A stretch of DNA of 64,000 bases from Aradus depressus (Eukaryota; Arthropoda; Insecta; Hemiptera; Aradidae). This document shows, in pieces, positions 11,669 through 23,050 of this stretch. The number at the start of each line of letters is the position of its first letter. The first letter of the stretch is position 1. Under the pieces are notes generated by a model. That model worked only from the letters and a program-made list of their open reading frames with translations, was not told the DNA's origin and searched no databases. The DNA is taken from contig OY759216.1 in assembly GCA_963662175.1 (NCBI GenBank), positions 38,395,087 to 38,459,086 on the forward strand. The letters run 5' to 3'. The translations under genes and the position numbers were made by a program.

Positions 11669-11707
11669 ACCACAACTAGTTTCGGCAATTTGCCATCTTC
11701 AGGTGGT
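11669..11707 (-). ncRNA. Hammerhead-ribozyme-like motif, family B left arm
   Basis: On the minus strand: ACCAC, core CUGAAGA, U, stem GGCA with UGCC around AAU, GAAA, palindrome ACUAGU, U as the cleavage base, then GUGGU pairing with the opening ACCAC. Stem II is perfect here. Confidence 0.65.
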
Positions 11708-12043
11708 GAAACTGAACATACATAAACCAAAAATTAGATTAGAATTTACGAGCTTTTACAGTTCATGTCAATCATTAACAATAAATAAGTTAAAAATAAA
11801 ACAAAATTACCAAAAGTACAATAAGTTAAAATATTTTGAATTAAAATTTAAAAACTACAATAAATTAATAATCAATAAATTTTAATTCAAAATATTTTAA
11901 CTTATTGTACTTTTGGTAATTATTACGTAATTTTTTTTAAATTGTTATGTTTTATTTTTAACTTATTTATTGTTAATGATTGACATGAACTGTAAAAGCA
12001 CGTAAATTTTAATCTAATTTTTGGTTTATGTATGTTCAGTTTC

Positions 12044-12082
12044 ACCACCTGAAGATGGCAAATTGCTGAAACTAGTTGTGGT
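12044..12082 (+). ncRNA. Hammerhead-ribozyme-like motif, family B right arm
   Basis: Same layout as the left arm: ACCAC 12044-12048, CTGAAGA 12049-12055, T 12056, GGCA 12057-12060 with TGCT 12064-12067, GAA 12068-12070, ACTAGT 12071-12076, T 12077, GTGGT 12078-12082. The single difference from the other arm (C to T at 12067) keeps a G-U pair. Confidence 0.65.
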
Positions 12083-12251
12083 TAAATAAATCTATGTTGG
12101 ACTGATACATCTATTACTTATTTAACAAGTTAATCCACTACATCTGCCTACCACTAAGAAATATATTAACTATATTTTGTTAATTGATAATATTACTTTT
12201 AATAAAGTTTAATTAAATGGAGTTATTCAGTTATTTTTTACTTCCACAAAG

Positions 12252-12340
12252 TAGGTATAGGGGAAGTTAGGTAATCTTGAACCAAGTATGAAAAAAAAAT
12301 GTGTCACCTTAATTGGATAATTCGTTCTGGTGAGGGTTGA
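12252..12340 (-). mobile_element. CER end fragment
   Basis: GTAGGTATAGGGGAAGTTAGGTAATC is the distal CER end; the rest is lost. Confidence 0.5.
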
Positions 12341-12579
12341 GTATTTGTATGTTGATAATTCGACTTATTTTCACAGAAAAGGAAGGCGATAGACATTATC
12401 AATGTTCTCTATTGAGGCATTATCAGCTACTGTAGCGACCGACAAAATGAACGATATTCCATGAGTGATAGACATAATCAGTTTGAGTAGTTGAGACATT
12501 TTCAAACACCAGCACTTTTGAGTAATGAATGCTATGGTACTTTGTTTGCTAATTATATCTTACTATTGATAGAGAACAT

Positions 12580-12718
12580 ATTATGACTCACGCCCAGGCT
12601 TCAACTACAAGGTCATATCGCCTACTACCAGAGCGCTCTTTCATCAGCCTGGTGGACATGAGCCCGACTCTAATGTAGGAGCCATACATTTTGCCTAACT
12701 AGTTTTTTTCATCTTGGA
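12580..12718 (-). mobile_element. SINE 3' fragment
   Basis: Diverged minus-strand piece (GACTCACGCCCAGGCTTCAAC to TTTTGCCTAAC). It lacks the CCTAA tail and tRNA head. Confidence 0.75.
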
Positions 12719-12724
12719 ACTAAA

Positions 12725-12980
12725 AAGCCTCATACCTGCTAATAACATGAATGTATCAACATAACAGACAGTATGAAAATTCAAATCTCCATAAGAAAGA
12801 TACCTATTAATTTTCAGCGAAATCGGCCTTAAGTAAAGGGGAGAATAGGAGGGAACAACTCAAAAATTCTAATATCTGTCGATGTAAGGAATCTTATCAT
12901 AAAAAATTAAGTTTGAGGATTGAGAAGGCCCTATGTAGACAACTTTTGATTTTGCCCTGTTTTTAAGATTTTAGGGATTC
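12725..12980 (-). mobile_element. CER internal fragment
   Basis: Carries the minus-strand CER blocks GAATGTATCAAC, AATTTTCAGCGAAATCGGCC and AACTCAAAAATTCTAAT. It lies between two SINE pieces, so CER and SINE DNA have been shuffled together. Confidence 0.65.
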
Positions 12981-13160
12981 TTACTGTGGGAGTCCTAAAT
13001 TTTGGCTGCCTAGGTTTATACACTTAGGATGGGGGTCTTCAACGAGTGCTTGACATCCTATAGGCTCGGGACCATCGCTTAACGTCCCATCCAAAGGACA
13101 GCGTGCTCAAGGTTTTTTCCCTAAGGGCCTCGACCGGGTTTTGAACCCAATAGCTTGAGC
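12981..13160 (-). mobile_element. SINE 5' fragment
   Basis: Minus-strand SINE body and part of the tRNA-like head (CGACCGGGTTTTGAACCC). It overlaps in content with the piece ending at 12718, so the two are not simply halves of one copy. Confidence 0.7.
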
Positions 13161-13595
13161 TTCATTGCTATTGGTTCACTATATATTTGATAAATGTCTG
13201 TAGATATTTTTCGCAAAATGTCCCCCTCTCTCTATCTTCTGTAGTAGATATTTTATTTAAGAGGACCCAGTTCGCTCGTGTCCAACTTTACAAAACCCCC
13301 ATAGATTCATTGCTATTGGTTCACTATATATTTGATAAATGTCTGTAGATATTTTTCGCAAAATGTCCCCCTCTCTGTATCTTCTGTAGTAGATATTTTA
13401 TTTAAGAGGACCCAGTTCGCTCGTGTCCAACTTTACAAAACCCCCATAGATTCATTGCTATTGGTTCACTATATATTTGATAAATGTCTGTAGATATTTT
13501 TCGCAAAATGTCCCCCTCTCTCTATCTTCTGTAGTAGATATTTTATTTAAGACGACCCAGTTCGCTCGTGTCCAACTTTACAAAACCCCCATAGA
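13161..13595. repeat. Tandem repeat, three units of 145 bp
   Basis: Three consecutive copies start at 13161, 13306 and 13451 with TTCATTGCTATTGGTTC and differ by only a few bases (for example GAGGACCC versus GACGACCC). The near identity points to a recent tandem amplification. No ORF and no link to the other families. Confidence 0.95.
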
Positions 13596-14095
13596 TAGGA
13601 CCAGTTTCCAATCTAGCGAAGGGCTATATCTGTCTGTCTTTTGACCCTCCGTTATTACCCGGCTCATCCAACCAACTTATTATTGCTTCACTTCCACTTT
13701 TCCAACTCTCTTCACCACACAGAGAAAACAAATTTATCTTAGAGACACTCTCGGACTAAAACTGTTTTAACCTAATTTTTCCTCTATTGTTCTTTTTTAT
13801 TCCTTTTGGTATCACGATTACGTCCATGGTAGCCGCACAGTAGCTAAGTAAATTAACAATATTTAATACTTACATTTACGTTTAACTAGGTCTGCCGTAA
13901 TGATGTCAAGACTGGAATCTGGGTCGTATCGGTTCCCCAAGAACGTTGATGAGAAGCTGGATCCTCGACTTACTGTCACCTTCAATAACCTTCGTCATTA
14001 TTATATTTCAACACTATTTTCATTTATATTATATTTATATAATTTATTTATTCCTTCTCTTACTACCCATCTAAATTTTCTTTACATTCTTTTAC
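13596..14095. other. Unassigned DNA
   Basis: No gene seen. A 72-codon frame at 13900 runs into the next CER copy and has no signature. Confidence 0.45.
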
Positions 14096-14629
14096 ATCCC
14101 AAGCTATGCGAAGTATAGAGGAAGTTGTGTAATCGGTCAAAAATTCGATGCGGAGTTTTCAACGAAATTTTATGTTTTCCGACCTCTAAATCCCAAATAT
14201 GAAAATTCTATCTGTCTGTGTATCTGTCATATGAATTCAAAACCTCGTAATGATGACTTATTAATTTTCAGCAGAATCGGTAGAAGGGAAGCGGGGTTCA
14301 GAGGGGGGCTCAACTCAAAAACCCTAATAACTGCAGATGTAATGAATGTATCGACATGAAATTTCATATTGAAAGTCAAAACCCAATGAAGACGTAACCT
14401 GTCAAATTTCATCAATATCGACTGAAGGGGAGGGAGCTTATAAAAAAAACCATAATAACTGCCAATGTAATTAATTTATTTACTTACAATTTAGTATAAG
14501 TTTTTAGGAGCCCCTATATAAATCAACTGTTGAATACTAGCTCAAACGATCGACTGGAGCGAAAAGTTAATTGATTAATTCGTTCTGGGGAAGTACATTG
14601 CCTGTGATTCACCGACCACTGTTTTTGTT
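14096..14629 (-). mobile_element. CER repeat, near full-length copy
   Basis: Runs from CCAAGCTATGCGAAGTATAG to GGGGAAGTACATTGCCTGTGA with three internal blocks. Good reference for the minus orientation. Confidence 0.8.
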
Positions 14630-14756
14630 TATTTATTTTATTTTCTTCTCATGACAAGCTCACACAAATAATCAAATAATTAAGGTAAATTTTCTAAACT
14701 TCGCGATATCTATATGTATCAGCATAGATGCTAGTATCTATAAATTTTTGACATCC

Positions 14757-14995
14757 ATAGTTATACAAAGTATAGGGGAAGTTATCTAATGGGGTCTAAC
14801 ATTTTTTTTTTTTTTTTTTGAGTTTTCCCCGGACTTTCATATTTTTCGACCCCCTAATTACAAAAATCAAAACAAAAAGTTGTGTGTGTTTGTGAACATG
14901 TTATCGCTTGATAAAATGAATGTATCGATACTAAATATTATATATTTGTATCCAGGACCCCATAAGTACGACACATACTGATTTTCACCAATATT
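14757..14995 (-). mobile_element. CER distal fragment
   Basis: Starts AGTTATACAAAGTATAGGGG, includes a T-run and one block, and then breaks off at a T-rich tract. Confidence 0.7.
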
Positions 14996-15628
14996 TTTTT
15001 TTAGAATGATGCCGGTAGATCTTGCGCCTACAAATTCTATCATTGTGGGTAAAATATTAAATCAGAACTTTAGTCAGATTAAATTTGAATAATCTTAGCT
15101 TGCTCTGAGATTCTGTATTCAAGTTGAAACTTTCATTTAAGGAGAACGTACTATTTCTGGGAGCCGAGGTTTATGTTTTCTGTCTTCTCTGAATGGAGGT
15201 TCTAGAAAGGTGGCAGCATAGCTGAGGTAGGTATATTGACACCTGTGAAATATGGACGAGCACCCTGTGGCAGCACCTGCAAGAGACGTGATCTACACCT
15301 TTCTCGGACTCCATACGAATGCTCACTAGAGAAAATATAAATAGAATTTACAATAAAAAGTGCCATAATGCTTTCTATGGAAAATATTATCTTTTTTGGG
15401 TTGTGTAAGGCGATTCTGAATTTGTATTATTATATTTATGACTGCCCTACATTTCTCTCATTTATTTTTTGTTTTTATAGCAATTATAGACGATTTGGGA
15501 AGCCATCTTCAATATCCATAATTTATTAGTGACTTTATGTTCTTCTTTTTTACAGAACATATTTAGTGAGTCGAACTCTATGTTGAAACTCCAAGTCATT
15601 AGTTTTGACATGTTTTCAACAAGAGGTG
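14996..15628. other. Unassigned DNA
   Basis: No repeat or coding signature recognised between two mobile fragments. Confidence 0.45.
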
Positions 15629-15690
15629 GACGATAGCTCAGTTACTGAGCTCAAGATCGCGGGTTCGAAACGTGTTTGTCCTCTGAACAC
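15629..15690 (+). mobile_element. SINE head fragment
   Basis: Only the tRNA-like part is present: GATAGCTCAGT (A box) and GCGGGTTCGAAACG (B box). The flanks and the missing body show it is a SINE relic, not a tRNA gene. Confidence 0.65.
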
Positions 15691-15699
15691 GGTAACTCA

Positions 15700-15895
15700 T
15701 GAAAGAATAAATGTTTCGACATAAAATATATGTGGATCCAGAACCCTTTAAGGACGGCATCTATGGATTTTCAACCACATCGGCCGAAGGGAAGGGAGGG
15801 ATTAGGCGGCCGGCTTAACATAAAAATTGCCGTTGTAATGAATGTATCGACACAAAATTTCCTGTGTAAATTCAAAACCCCTCAAATTCGTTCTG
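15700..15895 (-). mobile_element. CER internal fragment
   Basis: Blocks GAATAAATGTTTCGACA, GAACCCTTTAAGGACGGC and GCCGAAGGGAAGGGAGGG are diagnostic. The ends are not preserved. Confidence 0.7.
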
Positions 15896-16062
15896 GGTTG
15901 CAGCAGTGATTGACGAAGGACTCTTTCCTTTTTTCATAATATTTCCAATTGATGTTGGAAATGAAGAAGACATGAATGTCCACTGTTTCTGGAGACATGG
16001 TTACTAAGGATCTATTAGTGGACTGTGACTAGTGTCCAGTCATCGGTTTAATTAATGCACCA

Positions 16063-16202
16063 CAACTGACCGACAATCTTCGTCATAGGTCCAGTGTTAA
16101 TGGGACAGAGAGTCTCCGCCCTTTTGGATAAACAACTGACCGACAATCTTCGGCATAGGTCCAGTGTTAATGGGACGGAGAGACTCCGCTCTTTTCGATA
16201 AA
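16063..16202. repeat. Tandem duplication, 2 x 70 bp
   Basis: A 70-bp unit beginning CAACTGACCGACAATCTTCG occurs at 16063 and 16133 with about four differences. Function unknown. Confidence 0.9.
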
Positions 16203-16539
16203 CAACTTATAGTAAGCTCCATCCATTATGTGACGATCAAACTCGATTTGACAGTTGAAATATGACGAATGGGGAGTTAAATTTTCACTTTTCTGCTTAC
16301 ATTGTGAAACAACAATAATTAAGAAAAAATGTATGTTTTTTCGATATTGCAACCATCTTCAAATGCTGTATTTTTGCGAGTATTCTCTTATATTGTAATT
16401 ATTTTCACAAAATAGACACTTTGGAAAAAAAAAAAAAAAAAAATGTTCTCTATATTTTTTTAGTTAATTTTATTGAAAATTAATTAGTTACTGGCACCAT
16501 TCTCTTACCCTCATACCACTGATTGCAGGGGCTGTTTTT

Positions 16540-17097
16540 TTACTTCCCGAGCTATAAGAAGTATAGGCAAGGTTATACAATCGGCCAGAAATTCGATGTT
16601 GAGTTTTCACTGGAACATCAAATTTTCCGATCCTCTCATTCCAAACAAGGAAAAATGATGTAGAAGGAATTCGAGGTTCTGTCGTTTAAAAGAAAATGCA
16701 AAATTTGGCCAGGGCCTTATAATGACTTGAGTGGATGTGTGTGGTGACGGTGTTGTGAGTTTGTGTCCTGTGTAGTGAGTGCTTCTTTTACACGACAGAA
16801 CCTCGATTTCCTTCTACTTTGAAAAGATACTGTCGACTCTATTAATCATTAAGAAAAAATAAGTCTGTGTGGTTTGTGTCGTATGAACCGTATAATATTT
16901 TTTATATGGGTATCCAGAACCACATAAGGACGACGCCTATTAAGTTTTCGCGAAATTGGAGGATTTCGCTCTTATGTCGTTTACACAGACACAGGAATTT
17001 CCTTTTTCTCTTTTGGAATTAAGGGAAAATCCGGTTAAAACAGCTAATTTCTGTTCGTTTACATAACTTCCCGATATTTTGCATAGCTGGGACAGTA
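16540..17097 (-). mobile_element. Rearranged CER copy with nested hairpin element
   Basis: Minus-orientation CER from 16540 to about 16965, interrupted by a hairpin element at 16660-16817. A plus-orientation distal CER end (TACATAACTTCCCGATATTTTG to GGGACAGTAAAA) follows at about 16975-17097, so the copy is inverted on itself. Confidence 0.65.
16660..16817. mobile_element. Small TIR/hairpin element (MITE-like)
   Basis: The ends are 26-bp inverted repeats, GTAGAAGGAATTCGAGG... at 16660-16685 and its complement at 16792-16817, matching at 25 of 26 positions. About 106 bp lie between them. The element sits inside a CER copy. No clear target-site duplication was found, so the superfamily is unassigned. 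Confidence 0.7.
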
Positions 17098-18635
17098 AAA
17101 AGAGTAACTCCGAGGTGGGCACCTTAATTGACATTTGAAAAGAATAAATTCCTGGTGGACGTTGTTTTGCAAATAAATTCATATTATTATTATATTATTT
17201 TAATAAATAAATATATATTTTTTAATTTGAATAAACTCGTTGAATGGAATCGAATTTTCAAATGATGGAAGTATACAAGTTTTTAATTTTCAACTCAACA
17301 TCGTATTTCTGACAGATTATTTCGCTGGGGAAGTAATACTTTTTTTTTTTTTTTTAGCAAAATTTCGTTGTAAATAATACTTTTTTCGCCCTCATGTTTT
17401 AGAAACAGGACATGCGGGCTATACGGTAACCATCCGGCCGTCGTTAAGTTGCTTACCCATTCATGGTTAGTTGTTCTGGAATTGTTAATTGACAATTGGG
17501 AATGTCAATGGATGTTAGATGCGAGTTTGGAACATTCAACTAAGTGACCAGTCACACTACCCACTCAACACTTTGTTGAAGATGACTAACCCGTTATTGG
17601 TATTCGTCTGCTGTCCTGAAGATCTGTTACTCGTGATCAAGTTACGTCACACCAAACAGGATGTAGACAGTCTGTTCACATCTTTTTCTCTCCTATATTA
17701 TATACATTTATATGTATATTGTGGTAATAATAAAATGCTTATTAGGTTTAAGTGTTAAACTTAAATAAATGATAAATAAAAAAAAATATAAACAATGATT
17801 AATAATAATTAAATAAACAAAAAAGAATAAATAATAATAATAAACAATAAGAATTTCCACATTTCCTTTAGAAATTTTATCTCTTTACCTTTACTAAATT
17901 TTGATTTCTACAGTAGTTTTTCGAAAAGGACCCTAAAAAAGTATCAAAAATTCAAGACGTGCAATTTTGAAGAAAGTGCACATATATTAAAAAAAATTTC
18001 ATTTGAATTTCTAAAGAGATGCCATCTTGTCTTCTAAATTTTACAAAATATTAAATCTAATCCAAAGGTTTTCAAATAGTTTTACTGGGCCAACAGGGAA
18101 AATGAATAGAATAGAAATTACTAGAACAAATAGTTTGGGTTTATTTTTTAAATCTACATTATTAAAATTAAAAAAACTAATTATTGAAACAAACAAAAAT
18201 CGAAAGAAAAAAATCTTAAAAACTAAATTCTTAAAACTAATTCAATCTTTTTGTTTTATATTTTGGGCCATTCTCTAAAATTAAGTTATATATTCCTGGG
18301 CATATATCCTGTACATATAAACAAATAAAAGTACCTTATTTTTGTATCGATTTCACCGTCAATACACTCCTACTAAGTTCATCACAATTTTAGCCTAAAC
18401 ACCACTGTCCATATCCTCAGACCGTCGCCATTCAACATCAGGCCTCGACTCTCTCTACACACACACTCAAAAAAAACAGCTGATGGCCGTGTTTTGTTTT
18501 TGACTGGCATTTGTTTTAAATAGCTTTCTATATAAAAATAAATATAATTAATTATTAAAATTTATTCTTTTATATACATCACAATATATATATATTATAT
18601 TAGATGGTTATGAACATAAAACGCACTAAAAAATG
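17098..18635. other. AT-rich DNA, no gene seen
   Basis: Long A- and T-rich stretch (notably 17760-18280) with short Lys/Asn-rich frames due to composition. No repeat family recognised. Confidence 0.5.
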
Positions 18636-18920
18636 TCCTTTGGTGAATCACCGACAATGTATTTCCCCAGCACGAATTAATCAATTAATTTTTCGCTGTT
18701 CCTTCTAAACCGATCGCCCGTTTGGGCTAAAAAACAATATTTTTCTTACATATGTGCTTCTAATCCTCATCTAGATATTGTGTTCATTTATAATATCGGC
18801 GGTTATTGGGGTTTTTGAGTTGAGCCCCCTCTCATTTCCCCCTTTTCTTCCGCTAAAAAATAATAGGTGAATTACATATGAAATTTCGTATAGATACATT
18901 CATTATATCGAGAGTTATAA
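18636..18920 (+). mobile_element. CER repeat, first part of a copy split by a SINE
   Basis: Begins at the head (GGTGAATCACCGACAATG, CCCCAGCACGAATTAATC) and runs to TCGAGAGTTATAA, where the SINE at 18921 entered. It continues at 19269-19458. Confidence 0.8.
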
Positions 18921-19268
18921 GGAGGGCGCCGGTAGCTCAGTGGTATGCGTGCTTGACTTCTGAGCTCAAGGTCGTGGGTTCGTAACCCGACCGAGGCCCT
19001 TAGTTTATTTTATCTGGGAGGTAAAATAAACTTAAGCACGCCGTCCTTCGGATGGGACGTTAAGCGATGGTCCCGAGCCTGTACGATGTCAGGTACTCGT
19101 TAAAGATCCCTACCCTAGATGAATAAAAATTTAGGGTAGGCAAAATTTAGGACTCCCACAGTAGAGTCGGGCTCGATGTCCACCAGAGTGACGAAAGAGC
19201 GCTCTGGTAGTAGGCGATATGACCTCGTTGTTAAAGCCCGGGCATGAGTCATAAAACCTAACCTAACC
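18921..19268 (+). mobile_element. Full-length tRNA-derived SINE, young copy
   Basis: Complete copy from GGAGGGCGCC with A box TAGCTCAGTGG and B box GGTTCGTAACC to CCTAACCTAACC. A perfect 13-bp duplication, TCGAGAGTTATAA, flanks it (18908-18920 and 19269-19281). The duplicated bases are CER sequence, so this SINE inserted into an existing CER copy. Confidence 0.95.
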
Positions 19269-19458
19269 TCGAGAGTTATAAAAGTGTTTGTCTTGAGCCC
19301 CTCCCCTAATTCCGTACTTTCTTTTGCTCTATTTGACTGAAAGTCTATATGTTTCGACTTTATGAGGTTCTGGGTACACATATACTAGTAAAATTCGTCG
19401 TATGTTGAATATTCATTCTATCGGGATTATTGTGTTCACAAACACACAGATTTTTTAG
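19269..19458 (+). mobile_element. CER repeat, second part of the split copy
   Basis: Resumes with the duplicated TCGAGAGTTATAA and runs through one internal block to ACACACAGATTTTTTAG; the extreme distal end is missing. Confidence 0.75.
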
Positions 19459-19487
19459 TTGGTGAAGTAGGATTGAAACTGGTTTTC

Positions 19488-19815
19488 AGTCGTTACAGAG
19501 GTGATTGCTTACTGAACTCAAGATGGCGCATTCTAAACCCGGCCGATGGGCTTTTAGTTTATTTTATCTAGGAGGTAAGAAAAAACCTTGAGCACACTGT
19601 TCTTCGGACGGGACGTAAAATGATGGTCCCGAGCCTGCACGATGTCAGTTACTTGTTAAAGACCCCCTACTCTAGGTTACAAAACCGAGTTGAATTAGGT
19701 CTCTCACAGTAGAGTTGGGTTCATGTGCACCAGAGCATCGAATGATCGCTGATTCGAGGCTCTGCTAGTAGGCGATATGACCTGGTAGTTAAAGCCAGGG
19801 CATGAGTCACAAATA
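19488..19815 (+). mobile_element. SINE, old degenerate copy
   Basis: Head to tail of the SINE with many substitutions and a degraded A box. Belongs to an older subfamily lacking the CCTAA tail. Confidence 0.8.
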
Positions 19816-20732
19816 ACTTATGCAAGTGGTGGTGATAACCTCATCCATGTGACCAGTTACATAACGTATTGCTCCTTTATCTTAATTACAGGACTGATCT
19901 TGAGCCTAAGCTCGAAACGTTCCCATAATTAGTACATCATTGAGCTGAGTTTAGGTTCCTTAGGCGACTCATGTATTTCGTTGTACTCGTACTCCTCCCA
20001 AACCCCTTTACCGATCACATTGAAATTTGCCACGATGGTAGTGGACACGGTGACTATGGTTTACTACTAAAAAAATCTGAAATCGAACATACCACAGAGG
20101 AATAATCACCGAAAAACGAAATCCCATTGAAATCAATTGAGAGACAAAATTCTATCGCAAAATAGAATTTTTGGATTTTAAATGTAAAAATGCGGGCGAA
20201 GCCCTTTTCGGTTTACCATCCGACACCACTTTTAACGTACAAACTTCGACTTTTTTTCGATTAAAATATTCTTCAACAACAAAGAACACATAGTAAAAAG
20301 AATTTTGTGCAAAAACAGCTGTTGTTGTCTACAAAAAGGCTAGAAAAAATCAATTGAAATCTATTTAAAGTATTAATATATTCATAAAGAACATACAAGG
20401 TGAAAAGTTACTGATAATTATTAAAACATTAACTGTCTTCCTGTCCCCTCCATCTTCTAATAGTAAACTATTTAGGTTCATTTCATATTGTCCATTAATA
20501 ATAAGGTTGTTTTTAATTGCAAGCTAATGAATGGACGATGCTTTGTGAGGATTCTAGGTACATAATAGTTGTATCAGGTATCAAAACGAGAACAATGGTA
20601 TAATGTGGTCCATTACTGGCACCTGTCCTACAGCTCATCTGTATCCTCTCTACAGTTGGCAGTCACTAATCCATCTTTAATTACTAATGGTCATAATTAT
20701 ATCTTGTCCGTTCCAAGACTGCTATTTAATAA
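19816..20732. other. Unassigned DNA with one weak ribozyme-like stem
   Basis: No gene seen. Near 19895-19935 a stem GAGC with GCUC followed by GAAACGUU resembles the other hammerhead-like motifs, but its CUGANGA core is not intact. The segment GGGCGAAGCCC at 20190 is palindromic. Confidence 0.35.
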
Positions 20733-21222
20733 CTGCTCTTCGGTGAATCGTCGGCTATGTACTTCCCCAACATTAATGAATCAATTATCTTTTCGCTCTC
20801 CCTTCAAAGCCAATCGACCAGTTGGACTAAAACTCAATATTTGGCTTACGTAGTGCTTCTGAATCTTTACTAAATTTCGTGACTATATTTCATTACATCG
20901 GCAGTTGTTAGGGTATTTCAGTCGACCTCCCGTTCTCTCATTCCTCTTCCCTTGGACGGATTTCGCGGAAAATTAATATATGGTCGCCCTTATAGCGCTT
21001 TGAATTTACATTTGAGATTTCGTGTCTTTACATTCATTGCAACGGCAATATTATACTTTTTGTGTTAAGCCTCCCTTCCCTTTGACTGAAAATCAATAGG
21101 TGTCATACTTAGAGGGTTCTGGATACACATATAAAATTTCGTGTCGATACATTCATTCTATCGGTGGTTATCGAGAGACACACAGATAAATCCATTTTTG
21201 TAATCAGGAAATCGGAAAACAT
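20733..21222 (+). mobile_element. CER repeat copy
   Basis: Head (CGGTGAATCGTCGGC, TACTTCCCCA) followed by two to three internal blocks to GGAAAACATGAAATTG; the distal end is lost. Confidence 0.8.
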
Positions 21223-22182
21223 GAAATTGATTATATTGTCAAATTGATTATATAACATAATGCAAATGAAAAAATAATCTTTATTCTGGAACATACGTCT
21301 CCTAAGAACAATAACATAACAAATAAACAAAAGAATACAAGTATAAACCAATTGAGACAGAATAAAAATAAAAGAAAGAGGCTCTAGGAATAAATATTAA
21401 ATTTTAATGACAGGTAATGATTAAAACAATAAAGATAAACTAGTGAAAATGAATGAAAAAAATTGAGGAAAAACAAAGTATGAATAATAATGTAAAAAAC
21501 AATAACAATAATGAGTTATAATATAACTCATTAAACTCCATATATTATATGGAATATAAAGAAAATAAGAGGTTCGAGAGAAAATAAATAGAAAATATAA
21601 TATATATTATATATATATAATAAATGACGGCATCGTATAAGAAATATATGGTTTCAAGTGATAACCAAGTTATGTTCCAACTGGGCTGATAAAACTAACT
21701 TCCCCTACTTCGTAGCTAAGGAAGTATAAAGCGAAGTTTGTTTTATTTATTTATTATAAACTTCCACAATGTGTCCGCGTTTTTCAACTTACAAGTTGAT
21801 CCCTTGTCTATCAAATATTTCCCTGCTTATAATATCTTGTTAGATACTACGACATGATGAAGGAAACATGAGAGTTTGAAACTGGTCTTAAGGTTGCTTG
21901 GTCTGGACTCTGCCAGAGATAGATTCAGCTCGCTGACTTAAGTGAAGAGGCCGGAGAGCTCTTGCTGCTTCTCAATTGAGAAGTGCTTGTCATGTTGTTG
22001 GTGCTGCTATTTGCGGTATGTTTGTGTAGTTGAGGTCAAATGAATTAAGTGGGTGGCATGAACCAGACATTAACTTTAATGTACGGCCTCTCTCGACTAC
22101 TTCTTCACACTTTGTCCTGGCTCACCGCTGGCAGTTACTCCACTCTGGGGAACCATTTAAATGTCTGTCTCAAAAGATCTAA
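21223..22182. other. AT-rich DNA with small repeats
   Basis: No gene seen. A TA-rich array lies near 21600-21625. 21699-21730 is a CER end fragment (ACTTCCCCTACTTCGTAGC). 21760-21812 (CTTCCACAATGTGTCCGCG and on) recurs at 61535-61577. Confidence 0.5.
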
Positions 22183-22398
22183 TGTACCATTGACATTTCT
22201 TCAAATTCCTAGAATAAGAACAATTATTAGTGAATCATGTGCAGTGTACTTCCCCAGCACGAATTAATCAATTAAGCTTTCGCTCTTGTATGTACCATTG
22301 ACATTTCTTCAAATTCCTAGAATAAGAACAATTATTAGTGAATCATGTGCAGTGTACTTCCCCAGCACGAATTAATCAATTAAGCTTTCGCTCTTCCT
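22183..22398 (+). repeat. Tandem duplication of a CER head, 2 x 108 bp
   Basis: The unit runs from TGTACCATTGACATTTC through TGTACTTCCCCAGCACG to CTTTCGCTCTT and is repeated almost perfectly at 22183 and 22291. The unit contains flanking DNA plus the CER head, so the duplication happened after CER inserted. CER sequence continues to about 22500. Confidence 0.9.
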
Positions 22399-22499
22399 CC
22401 AAAATCAATCGAGTTTGAACTAAAAATCAATAGTTGAAAAAATAAGAGCTTCTGAATCATCATACTACGTGTTGTGTTGATGTATTCATTATATACGTG

Positions 22500-23050
22500 G
22501 GCTTACTGCAAGAACCCATTAAGTCATTTTTTGGCTGATTTGAGATACTGGTTGTTTCTTATAGAAAGAAATGCTCTCGTTCCAATGAGCCAACTAAGTC
22601 GCTGCTTGAACATCTGTTCTAGTAAACAGGAAAAACAAAACCTATTGACAATATCTTGCAAATGTAGGCTGCAAAATTCAACTAAGTCATTGCGAAGACA
22701 TTGTATCAGCCGTGTCTCGTTTTGGTAATGTGCAAGAACCAATTGCTTCCGGAACCAGATTTACTGCACTCAGATGGTGATTGTTAAGAACACTACATTT
22801 CACTTTTTAGTAATTATATTTACTTTTTTAATTATGTACAGTAATCACATCTTAAACATGTTATCTGTATTTTGGAATAAATCAAATTGACTGATATTTT
22901 TATTAATTTCACTTCTTTTTTCTTTACTTTCTTTTTTACTCCTTTTCAGACTGTTAAAAAACCTAAAGTAATTTCAGTAAATTCTTTTGCTAATATTTAC
23001 TACTTTTTTATATTTACCAACGTGTAAAATAAAATAAAAATTATATTGAT
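22500..23050. other. Unassigned DNA
   Basis: No gene recognised. Overlapping open frames of 84 and 72 codons on opposite strands have no signature. Confidence 0.45.

Larger units (their letters stand above)
11643..12108. mobile_element. Foldback element, family B, ribozyme motif in both arms
   Basis: Two arms of about 220 bp are inverted copies of each other, meeting in an AT-rich centre near 11875. The outer ends read GTATCAGTCC and GGACTGATAC. Each arm carries a hammerhead-like motif reading outward. The arms are nearly identical, which suggests recent formation or gene conversion. There is no ORF. I infer a non-autonomous Penelope-like inverted pair. Confidence 0.75.

Noticed and set aside
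13161..13595. CRISPR-like array
   Set aside because: Units are directly adjacent with no unique spacers, and the genome is eukaryotic.
15629..15690. Possible tRNA gene (also the heads of all SINE copies)
   Set aside because: A and B boxes are present but no acceptor stem or sensible anticodon arm can be drawn, and each is part of a SINE or a SINE relic.
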